Below, in pieces: positions 1 to 5,772 of a stretch of 6,513 nt of DNA (position 1 is its first letter; each line of letters opens with the position of its first letter). Both the position numbers and the translations under genes were made by a program. The notes beneath the pieces were generated by a model. It worked only from the letters and a program-made list of their open reading frames with translations. It made no database searches and was not told where the DNA came from. This DNA is from CAZQGJ01 sp964592905 (GTDB lineage Bacteria; Patescibacteriota; UBA1384; CAYGGE01), in NCBI GenBank assembly GCA_964592905.1, contig CAZQGJ010000039.1, positions 1-6,513 of the forward strand, given 5' to 3'.

Positions 1-1109
<1,109 letters not shown>

Positions 1110-1120
1110 TCATTCTCTCT

Positions 1121-1152
1121 GTCTGAGGCTGCTTAGGGCAGCTGATTCAGAC
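1121..1152 (-). other. Hairpin just upstream of the mature 23S 5' end
   Basis: GTCTGA (1121-1126) pairs with TCAGAC (1147-1152), and GCTGC (1128-1132) pairs with GCAGC (1138-1142) around a 5-nt loop. The result is a near-continuous 11-bp stem about a dozen bases before the 23S 5' end. rRNA precursors usually carry a processing stem here, but that normally forms between the 5' and 3' flanks. A local hairpin is therefore either a processing signal or a structural insulator. The 3' flank is outside the window. Confidence 0.5.
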
Positions 1153-1320
1153 AACTCTCGATGAATTCCTTTAGTCACTGACTTGCGTCAGCGAATCAAG
1201 GATAACCACACTGCGCCTTAAGCAATTTCGGTTGCGTCAGACGGTTCTCGGTTAAGAGAATCGTGAGGGCAACTGGGTCGAAATAACTTAAAAACACAAC
1301 GTGATCATTACTATTTTTGC

Positions 1321-1345
1321 GTTCACTGGCGTGGAACCAGTGAAC
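1321..1345. other. Perfect 9-bp inverted repeat in the pre-23S leader
   Basis: GTTCACTGG (1321-1329) and CCAGTGAAC (1337-1345) are exact reverse complements around a 7-nt loop. No T-run follows on either strand, which argues against an intrinsic terminator. It lies mid-leader in the presumed pre-23S transcript. Confidence 0.55.
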
Positions 1346-1591
1346 ACCGCGTCATCAAATTGTAAAGTTACGGTCTAGGCTGTTCGATTAACGATCAGCC
1401 GACGACCAATTAAACAACAACCAAATGAGCTTGTCCGAGCAATTTTTGGTTGACGCTTAGCTGTGCGTCGGCGCCTGGTCGAAGCGACTGTTAGAGTAGG
1501 CGTAAAGCCAATATAACAGATGGATTTCGCTTTGCCAAGCCACCTAAAGCGGAAAACTTACAACGAAGTGTTTCTTTTAGTTACAGTTTGT

Positions 1592-1619
1592 ATTGTAGCA
1601 ATTGAAATCAGCTTGTCAA
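1592..1619 (-). promoter_or_regulatory. Near-consensus sigma70-type promoter for the 23S gene
   Basis: On the minus strand there is a perfect -35 TTGACA (1614-1619), a 16-bp spacer and a -10 TACAAT (1592-1597; 5 of 6 to consensus). An A-tract (AAAAAAA in TCTAAAAAAAG) lies just upstream of the -35, as in UP elements of rRNA promoters. The predicted transcription start is near 1585, about 475 nt before the mature 23S 5' end. The promoter lies between the stop codon of the PIN gene (1654) and the rRNA. The 23S gene therefore appears to be transcribed on its own and not from a 16S promoter. Confidence 0.75.
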
Positions 1620-1627
1620 GGACTTTT

Positions 1628-1641
1628 TTTAGACGTCTAAA
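1628..1641. promoter_or_regulatory. 14-bp perfect palindrome TTTAGACGTCTAAA upstream of the 23S promoter
   Basis: TTTAGACGTCTAAA is an exact palindrome ending 9 bp upstream of the -35 hexamer and 13 bp after the end of the PIN gene. Its position fits an operator or an upstream activator site. It overlaps the A-tract and could instead be the stem of a weak terminator for the PIN gene, although no U-run follows in that direction. Confidence 0.35.
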
Positions 1642-1653
1642 TCATAGCAATAT

Positions 1654-2199
1654 TTACTTTTCTGAAACGTTCTTTAGCCGATCATTGTCTCGGCTAACAA
1701 TGTAGTCAATTTGTGGCTCTAGGTAATATTCCATGATGCAAGAAGTGTGGCCGTTTTTCTTTTTAAAAGTTAAGGTATTCATTTCTAAACATTTAAAAAA
1801 AGGCATGGGAAAATCTCTGCCGTTAGTAGTGTAAATAATCGAATTAGTCATAAATGCTGTAGCTGCTAATATTTTATCGCCGGTGCTAATTTGCTGAGGA
1901 GGTATCTTTTCATCTGAATAAAGTGAGCCTAGACGAGCTGCTACAATAAACATATTCTTTCCAGTGTCAAAAATCTTAAAGCCACTCAAAGCTTTAATTC
2001 TCTGACCTTCTCGCTCTATGCTGGCTCCATCTAGGCTTTCAAAGAAAACATATTCGGACACTGCGAACCCGAATCCGAGCTTCTCAAATTTTCTCAAACT
2101 ATTCAGCATTTGCTTATATAAATCAACTTCTGCAAAATGCTGAATTATACAAGTATCGAGTACGATGTATCTGTTAGGCGCCTGGGTTGACTGCGACAT
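1654..2199 (-). CDS. PIN-domain ribonuclease, VapC-like (probable toxin)
   Basis: This 181-aa protein (start at 2199) has the spaced acidic residues of PIN nucleases. Strand 1 is YIVLDTCII with D15. VSEYVFFESLDG matches the usual 'S..v..E' helix, with E54. STGDKILAATAF gives D108, and IIYTTNGRDF gives N126 and D129 at the fourth site. PIN proteins of the VapC type are Mg-dependent endoribonucleases that cut tRNA or rRNA, and 181 aa is longer than the usual 130-150. The start is uncertain: ATG at 2199 or 2208 both precede strand 1 with no clear ribosome binding site, while the longer frame from 2262 would overlap the upstream gene by about 90 nt. Either short start overlaps the upstream gene by 26-35 nt, which suggests translational coupling. 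Base composition is AT-richer than the pil genes, suggesting acquisition. Family is well supported; the toxin role and target are inferred. Confidence 0.75.
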   Translation of the reverse strand: MSQSTQAPNRYIVLDTCIIQHFAEVDLYKQMLNSLRKFEKLGFGFAVSEYVFFESLDGASIEREGQRIKALSGFKIFDTGKNMFIVAARLGSLYSDEKIPPQQISTGDKILAATAFMTNSIIYTTNGRDFPMPFFKCLEMNTLTFKKKNGHTSCIMEYYLEPQIDYIVSRDNDRLKNVSEK

Positions 2200-2386
2200 C
2201 TTCTTCATTCGTTTCGGAAAAAGCACCTTCTTCAACGGCATGCGTAATTTTATTGAGCACATCTTTTGGAGAAAAATTACTTTGAACTAATAGAGTCTTG
2301 GGTTCAGGGACAAACGAAATTGAACCGAACTTAATCTTTTGACGGATATATGGGTGAGACTTCGAGTTAGTTAGTTTTTGAATCAT
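2174..2386 (-). CDS. Small protein upstream of the PIN nuclease, possible antitoxin
   Basis: This 70-aa protein has a basic, Lys-rich N-terminal half (residues 1-20 include KLTNSKSHPYIRQKIKFG) and an acidic C-terminal tail (EEGAFSETNEEDVA). That polarity is common in antitoxins, where the first half binds DNA and the tail wraps the toxin. I do not recognise a specific VapB, AbrB, RHH or Phd fold, so the antitoxin role rests on position: it precedes a PIN gene, shares its strand and overlaps it out of frame. ATG at 2384-2386 has only a weak purine-rich AAAGAG upstream. A candidate promoter lies at 2405-2433. A small gene of another function, or a spurious frame, cannot be excluded. Confidence 0.5.
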   Translation of the reverse strand: MIQKLTNSKSHPYIRQKIKFGSISFVPEPKTLLVQSNFSPKDVLNKITHAVEEGAFSETNEEDVAVNPGA

Positions 2387-2404
2387 GTCGTACTCTTTCT
2401 TTCT

Positions 2405-2433
2405 ATATTACAGGCACATCTCAAAACTCACAA
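2405..2433 (-). promoter_or_regulatory. Candidate promoter of the PIN module
   Basis: On the minus strand there is a -35-like TTGTGA (2428-2433, 4 of 6), a 17-bp spacer and a -10-like TAATAT (2405-2410, 4 of 6), 19 bp before the ATG at 2386. It sits in an AT-rich 190-bp intergenic stretch (2387-2576) in which I see no gene on either strand and no terminator for the pil operon that ends at 2577. Read-through from pil into the PIN module is therefore possible. Confidence 0.4.
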
Positions 2434-2576
2434 GATCAAGCCTATCTAATTATTTTTATGCTCTGAATCAGCGATCAAAGATTAGTAGTTGTTACTATTT
2501 AGGAAATTATAATGCGTATATTTCAAGATGGTCTTGCGAGGTCTATTGGACAGCTGACGTTGAACGGAACAGCGAC

Positions 2577-2807
2577 TCAATCAGCTTCGAGATAGCCGGT
2601 TACTGAGGCAGTCGATAGATCGACTATCTGGTTAGTTGAGGTAGTCGGGTTAGCGTTTGACTCAAGGTTAACAGCCGTGGCCGGTTCGGCTAGGTTAACC
2701 AAACTCCGCTGGAGCTGCCAGGCCAAAACCAAGATTAAGAGCAGTACCAAAGTCGAAACTGTGGCGACGATTAACTTTTCGAGGGCAAAAGGGCTAAAGT
2801 TCTTCAT
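2577..2807 (-). CDS. Small single-span membrane protein, third gene of the pil operon
   Basis: This 76-aa protein has a short basic or neutral N-terminus, one strong hydrophobic helix at about residues 12-32 (LIVATVSTLVLLLILVLAW) and a Thr/Asn/Ala-rich tail of about 40 residues that would lie outside the cytoplasm. No family is recognised. The ATG at 2805-2807 shares its A with the TAA stop of the pilO-like gene (TAATG), and AGGA lies 5 nt upstream, so I chose this start over an in-frame ATG at 2939 that would run 132 nt into the upstream gene. Stop-start overlap and the shared strand place it in the pilus operon. A PilP-like or minor accessory role at the alignment platform is a guess: it lacks the length and lipobox of PilP. 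The operon seems to end here. Confidence 0.65.
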   Translation of the reverse strand: MKNFSPFALEKLIVATVSTLVLLLILVLAWQLQRSLVNLAEPATAVNLESNANPTTSTNQIVDLSTASVTGYLEAD

Positions 2808-3466
2808 TATTGTCCTGTCTGACCCAGTCGCCAATGTAGCGTCAACTGTTCTTGGTTGGGTACCGGTCCGGCTAAGAGCTCGAAACTTAAGATCCCAGGT
2901 AACTCGGCTCGCGTCGTCAGCTCGTTGATCAGTTGCCAAAGCTCAAGCTGTGAACCGGACAGTTGGATGGCTGTCTCGTTATTGGCCGTAGTTGACCCAG
3001 TGGTCGTTCCGGCAGTAGTGCCGGCGGTCGTTGCCCCGGCGGTCGTTGTCCCGGCGGTTGTTCCGGTGGTGGCCGTTCCGGCGGTTGTCCCAGTCGTTGT
3101 TCCGGCGGCAGGCAGCGGATTAACTTTAATCGTTAGCTTGAGCTCGTTAATCAGGCGCTCGACCTGAGCCTGTCGTTCGCTAGCCGATGGCCAGGCTTGA
3201 CTCAATGTCTGTCGGTTCTTTAAGCGGTCTAGGCTCTGCCGGCCATTCAGATAGTCAACAACTACCTGAACTAGGCTCAACCGTTGACTGGTTGCCTCGG
3301 CAAAGCGTTGGTTGGCCTGCTTGAGCCAACTCAGTTGCAAAACTAGCCAAACACAGACAACTAACATGGCGAGAGCATAGACAATAGTCCACTGTCGCTG
3401 GTTCGCCTCGGTTAATTTTGAGGCGATTTTCAGCCAGGCCGCCTTAAATGAATCGAGCTTGATCAT
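2807..3466 (-). CDS. pilO: PilO-like type IV pilus alignment protein with Gly/Thr-rich linker
   Basis: This 219-aa protein has the PilO/GspM layout. A cytoplasmic N-terminus of about 25 residues is followed by a transmembrane helix (27-47, TIVYALAMLVVCVWLVLQL), a probable coiled coil (48-115) and a C-terminal alpha/beta region (165-215, including SGSQLELWQLINELTTRAELPG) fitting the PilO ferredoxin-like domain, which pairs with PilN. A 40-residue Gly/Thr/Ala linker (121-160), encoded by a minisatellite, separates coiled coil and domain and is unusual for the family. ATG overlaps the upstream stop as ATGA, with GAGG (3474-3477) 7 nt before it, so translation is coupled to pilMN. The assignment comes from layout and operon position, since sequence conservation in PilO is low. 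GspM is the alternative name if this belongs to a type II secretion system. Confidence 0.65.
   Translation of the reverse strand: MIKLDSFKAAWLKIASKLTEANQRQWTIVYALAMLVVCVWLVLQLSWLKQANQRFAEATSQRLSLVQVVVDYLNGRQSLDRLKNRQTLSQAWPSASERQAQVERLINELKLTIKVNPLPAAGTTTGTTAGTATTGTTAGTTTAGATTAGTTAGTTTGSTTANNETAIQLSGSQLELWQLINELTTRAELPGILSFELLAGPVPNQEQLTLHWRLGQTGQ
2987..3106 (-). repeat. Coding minisatellite (12-15 bp units) in the pilO-like gene
   Basis: Imperfect tandem units related to GTCGTTCCGGCG or GTTGTCCCGGCG on the plus strand repeat about eight to ten times. They encode runs such as GTTAGT, GTTTAGATTAG and GTTTGSTT on the minus strand. Unit lengths are multiples of three, so copy-number change would keep the frame and only alter linker length. 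The region is purely Gly, Thr and Ala with a single Ser. Confidence 0.8.
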
Positions 3467-5010
3467 GGCTGAACCTCTATAGTATTTATAGCCGAACCAA
3501 CCGTGGTTCTGTCTGTCGTTTGAGTTAGCGTCGTAGTCGGCGGATTAAGTTGCAAGCTAAACCGAATCGAATCTGGACTGATGAGCTCGAGCCGCCAATC
3601 AGGATGAGAGGCCTGGAGTTTGCTCTGCCAACTGGTGAAACGATTAGTTTCGGCGGGCGCAGTCAGTTTCAAGGTGAGGCGCTGGTCTTGATAGCTAGTT
3701 TGAGCGATCGGGCCGACCTCGGTCAGGACGCTCGGTAAAACCGCTAACCACTGGCGCAAGGCCAGGGTCTGCGGCGATTTACCCTGAAGCTCAGCCTGAC
3801 GCCAGAGCCGACTATTAACCAAACCGATGTAGTTATTTTGAGCGACGAGAGCAGTTCGCACCTGGCTAGCTGGTAGTTGACCGGTAGTTGTTTGCTCGGT
3901 AGAGCTCTGGCCCCTCGCACTCTGCCCAGTTGGAGCCTGACCGGTTACAGTGGTTGCAGCTGTCACGGCGCCTTGGTCAAAGCTAATTAGCGCTTGGCGG
4001 AGTCGACCGGCGCCGACCGAGAGAACCAAGACCAAAACCAACACTAATAACGAAAGAGTTCGCATGACGCTAGCGGTTCTCGCCCACTCGCGCCCTTCGA
4101 TCTGTTCGGCCGGTAGGATAGACAGAGGAAATCTCGAACGCAGGAGACCCAAGAGACTGACCGCTCGCAACAAGGTAAAGCTATCGAGATTGAGGTTAGT
4201 CAAGGTTGGACTGACTTTGGCCATCACCACCGGAATCGCCAGGCCGGCCTGATTAACCAAAGTCGTTAGATTTTGGCTCGGCAAAACGACTAAACGGCTG
4301 ATCTGCCGGCGCCCCTGCACGATCTTCTCCTCGTAATACTGTCTTAAATTATTAATCCGTCGCACGACCGCACTCGGCGATTCTGGTTGACGCAAGTCAG
4401 TACTAAACTCGGTTGCCTGTTCGGCGACACAAAAGAGGCTGAAGTTACCCGGAGAATTTTCAGTAATCACGATCGTGCCGGTCTCTTTTTGACTAAAGAG
4501 CTCGGCTAGACCAAACGAAGTCGGCACCAATCGTCTGGCTCTCAGGCCAGCCAAGGCTAGTGTACTCATTAAAAGATTAACTATTTCTTTAGGATAGGCC
4601 GAGATGAGGATCGGTTGATGACTCTCGGGCGAGGCCAAAGTCGGCGGCAAGGGCGCCAGAGGAATAAAATCAAAATAAGCTTGGTAAGGACTGATCGGGA
4701 TCAAGCCTTGCCATTGATACTCAAGCGACCGGGCTAGCTCGTTGACCTTAACCGATTTAGGCAGATCGGCCAGCTTGAGGTAGGCCTCGCTATCCGGCAG
4801 ACCGATCACAAACTCTCGCGAGCGGATCGGACCGGGCTTGGCTTGACTGAGGGTCTCGATTAAAAGCCTAGAAAAATGCGCCTGATCACGAACTCGTCCA
4901 GACACGATCAAACCAGATGGAAGGTCTATGCTAGCGACACGCAGGCCTCGCCAATCGGACTCTAAAATTACCAACTTCTGATCGTCAAATGCTAAGGCGG
5001 CTTGCGCCAC
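3463..5010 (-). CDS. pilM: PilM-PilN fusion protein (GspL-like architecture)
   Basis: This 515-aa protein joins two normally separate type IV pilus parts. Residues 1-290 resemble the PilM actin-like fold. Supporting segments are ELARSLEYQWQGLIPISPYQ (91-110), PILISAYPKEIVNLL followed by LALAGLRARRLVPTSFGLAE (133-170), and INNLRQYYEEKI (219-230). The N-terminal nucleotide-binding motif of PilM (DIGS..K) is not evident; ESDWRGL stands in its place. Residues 294-303 (FPLSILPAEQ) match the 'INLLP.E' start of PilN, followed by a transmembrane helix (316-334), a Thr/Gly/Gln-rich linker (347-382) and a periplasmic alpha/beta region (383-489). GspL of type II secretion has this same cytoplasmic-plus-periplasmic build. 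The GTG start at 5008-5010 is chosen because AAGGAGG (5015-5021) sits 4 nt upstream. It is the first gene of the operon and overlaps pilO by 4 nt. PilM identity is good, and the PilN half is inferred from layout. Confidence 0.75.
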   Translation of the reverse strand: MAQAALAFDDQKLVILESDWRGLRVASIDLPSGLIVSGRVRDQAHFSRLLIETLSQAKPGPIRSREFVIGLPDSEAYLKLADLPKSVKVNELARSLEYQWQGLIPISPYQAYFDFIPLAPLPPTLASPESHQPILISAYPKEIVNLLMSTLALAGLRARRLVPTSFGLAELFSQKETGTIVITENSPGNFSLFCVAEQATEFSTDLRQPESPSAVVRRINNLRQYYEEKIVQGRRQISRLVVLPSQNLTTLVNQAGLAIPVVMAKVSPTLTNLNLDSFTLLRAVSLLGLLRSRFPLSILPAEQIEGREWARTASVMRTLSLLVLVLVLVLSVGAGRLRQALISFDQGAVTAATTVTGQAPTGQSARGQSSTEQTTTGQLPASQVRTALVAQNNYIGLVNSRLWRQAELQGKSPQTLALRQWLAVLPSVLTEVGPIAQTSYQDQRLTLKLTAPAETNRFTSWQSKLQASHPDWRLELISPDSIRFSLQLNPPTTTLTQTTDRTTVGSAINTIEVQP

Positions 5011-5036
5011 GCTCCCTCCTTGAAGTGGTTAGACTC

Positions 5037-5066
5037 ATTGTAGCCTGAATAACCGCTGGCCGTCCA
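5037..5066 (-). promoter_or_regulatory. Candidate promoter of the pilMN-pilO operon
   Basis: On the minus strand -10 TACAAT (5037-5042) lies 18 bp downstream of a weak -35 TGGACG (5061-5066, 4 of 6). The start would be near 5030, giving a leader of about 20 nt that carries the strong ribosome binding site AAGGAGG (5015-5021). The -10 matches that of the 23S promoter exactly. Confidence 0.5.
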
Positions 5067-5074
5067 ATCTTGGC

Positions 5075-5157
5075 TTATCCACCTTGTTGCCCCCTTGATC
5101 CAGCCGTTTAAACTTATCCACTTGACACCGGTTGCTCCAGGTTTCAACTTGGATAAA
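5075..5157. promoter_or_regulatory. Cluster of TTATCCA elements in the divergent pil / response-regulator region
   Basis: TTATCCACC (5075-5083) and TTATCCACT (5114-5122) lie in the same orientation 39 bp apart. TTATCCAAG lies on the minus strand at 5148-5156. The E. coli DnaA box is TTATCCACA, so the first two differ at one base and the third at two. The middle element runs into a perfect -35-like TTGACA (5122-5127), but I see no good -10 at 16-18 bp from it. Possible readings are DnaA-controlled divergent transcription, sites for another regulator, or chance. Confidence 0.35.
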
Positions 5158-5169
5158 AGGGAGGCCTGT

Positions 5170-5610
5170 ATGGGTCCAATCATGATCGTAGACGATGACA
5201 CGCCACTGCGAGAGATGTACGCCGAGTACCTGACTGGCGTCGGTTATCAAGTGATCAAGGCCAAGGGTGGCCGCGAGGCGATCGAGTTGGCCTTACATGG
5301 CCAACCAACTCCGGGTTTAGTTCTCTTAGATATTATGATGGAAGATCTCAACGGCATCGAAGTTCTAAAACAGCTCCGAGCCCAAACTAGTATGCAAAAT
5401 GTCCCGATTCTAATGATCACCGCCCTCATCCAAGAGCTAGAGGCTCAGGCCGCTCATCTGGCCGGTGCCAACGGCTATCTAGTCAAATCGGCGACCGCTT
5501 TACCCAAATTAAAACAGATTATTGAGTCCTGGAAGAAATTTATCGATTCTGGCGGCCAACTGGTCGCGGCGACGGCCAATCCACTCCCCGCCTCGCCACC
5601 TCAGGGCTAA
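5170..5610 (+). CDS. Single-domain response regulator (CheY/PilG-like receiver)
   Basis: This 146-aa protein is a complete phosphoacceptor receiver domain without an output domain. The acidic pocket is DDD at residues 8-10 (IMIVDDD), the phosphorylation site is D54 (LVLLDIMMEDLNG), the switch residue is T84 (LMITAL), the second switch aromatic is Y103 and the invariant lysine is K106 (GYLVKSA). A Pro/Ala-rich tail (residues 131-146) follows the last helix. The start at ATG 5170 is chosen because AGGGAGG (5158-5164) sits 5 nt upstream; the open frame extends back to 5095 without such a site. It is divergent from the pilMN-pilO operon, so a role in pilus extension, retraction or twitching like PilG/PilH is plausible (inference). 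It would act by protein contact after phosphorylation by a histidine kinase not present here. A second copy's tail lies beyond the N gap. Confidence 0.9.
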   Translation: MGPIMIVDDDTPLREMYAEYLTGVGYQVIKAKGGREAIELALHGQPTPGLVLLDIMMEDLNGIEVLKQLRAQTSMQNVPILMITALIQELEAQAAHLAGANGYLVKSATALPKLKQIIESWKKFIDSGGQLVAATANPLPASPPQG

Positions 5611-5626
5611 CCTAGCTTAACCGGCG

Positions 5627-5670
5627 CTAGCAGGCCGGAATCGGGGCCACCGAGGTAACGACGATCAGCT
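5627..5670 (-). CDS. C-terminal fragment of a second copy of the 131-aa envelope protein (cut by the gap)
   Basis: Reading the minus strand from the gap gives LIVVTSVAPIPAC and then TAG. The intact gene across the gap ends LIVVTAVTPINSC and then TAG. The alignment is ungapped at a constant offset of 146 bp, and the last 13 bases before the gap (5658-5670) are identical to 5804-5816. The fragment is convergent with the response regulator, 16 bp from its stop, just as the intact copy is 13 bp from the second regulator tail. It is a real gene end, either a tandem paralog or another strain's allele. The rest is missing in the Ns. Confidence 0.75.
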
Positions 5671-5680
5671 NNNNNNNNNN
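5671..5680. other. Assembly gap of 10 Ns
   Basis: Ten Ns mark a scaffold join whose true length is unknown. Homologous sequence lies on both sides: 5534-5561 equals 5686-5713 for 28 bases, and 5658-5670 equals 5804-5816 for 13 bases. The join therefore either bridges a duplication or links two overlapping strain variants. Confidence 0.98.
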
Positions 5681-5681
5681 A

Positions 5682-5759
5682 TGGCAGAAATTTATCGATT
5701 CTGGCGGCCAACTATCCGCAGCCGCGGCTAATCCCCAGCCTGCCCCACCTCAACCCTAA
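5682..5759 (+). CDS. C-terminal tail of a second response regulator (5' part lost in the gap)
   Basis: The 25 codons before TAA encode WQKFIDSGGQLSAAAANP and a short Pro-rich end. The intact regulator upstream ends WKKFIDSGGQLVAATANP and a similar Pro-rich end. The first 32 bases differ at one position, then divergence rises sharply in the Pro/Ala tail. The receiver domain is not visible, so function is inferred only from this homology. It may be a paralog or a strain allele of the first regulator. Confidence 0.75.
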   Translation, partial: WQKFIDSGGQLSAAAANPQPAPPQP

Positions 5760-5772
5760 ACTCAACTTAGAA

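Larger units (their letters stand above)
1110..1585 (-). other. Structured leader of the pre-23S transcript (no tRNA, no 16S)
   Basis: This stretch of about 475 nt between the 23S 5' end and the promoter at 1592-1619 holds no convincing gene. I found no tRNA (no acceptor and T-loop pattern) and no 16S 3' end. It does contain several inverted repeats that would fold in the transcript: GTCTGA/TCAGAC enclosing GCTGC/GCAGC (1121-1152), a GCAA-tetraloop hairpin CTGAC-GCAA-GTCAG (around 1176-1189), GGTTCTC/GAGAATC (1244-1262), GTTCACTGG/CCAGTGAAC (1321-1345), GCCGACG/CGTCGGC (1398-1404 with 1466-1472, with ACCAA/TTGGT nested inside) and CGCTTT/AAAGCG (1528-1551). None is followed by a U-run, so they are not classic terminators. 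Processing or antitermination structures of an rRNA precursor are the likeliest role (inference). Confidence 0.55.

Noticed and set aside
1110..1585. A spacer tRNA (Ile or Ala) upstream of 23S
   Set aside because: No T-loop, anticodon-arm or acceptor pattern could be fitted on either strand.
1674..1697. 8-bp inverted repeat TTAGCCGA/TCGGCTAA as a terminator
   Set aside because: It lies inside the PIN coding region and no U-run follows on either strand.
1520..1705. 61-codon plus-strand frame
   Set aside because: It overlaps the 23S promoter and the 3' end of the PIN gene, has no ribosome binding site and is not protein-like in composition.
2385..2606. 73-codon plus-strand frame starting on the same CATG as the 70-aa gene
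   Set aside because: There is no Shine-Dalgarno, residue composition is random (many Tyr and Ser), and it runs into the 3' end of the pil operon in antisense.
2610..2625. 16-bp dyad AGTCGAT-AG-ATCGACT as an operator or terminator
   Set aside because: It is inside the coding end of the 76-aa gene with no T-run. Chance codon-driven symmetry is likelier.
2987..3106. CRISPR array
   Set aside because: Units are short, contiguous and in frame with a coding sequence. There are no unique spacers.
2856..3167. 103-codon plus-strand frame rich in Val/Pro
   Set aside because: It is the antisense shadow of the Gly/Thr minisatellite in the pilO-like gene.
3950..4252. 100-codon plus-strand frame
   Set aside because: It is antisense to the PilM-PilN fusion, with no ribosome binding site and no recognisable fold.
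5122..5157. Promoter TTGACA ... GATAAA for the response regulator
   Set aside because: The spacer would be 24 bp, too long for a sigma70 promoter, and no -10 of quality lies at 16-18 bp.
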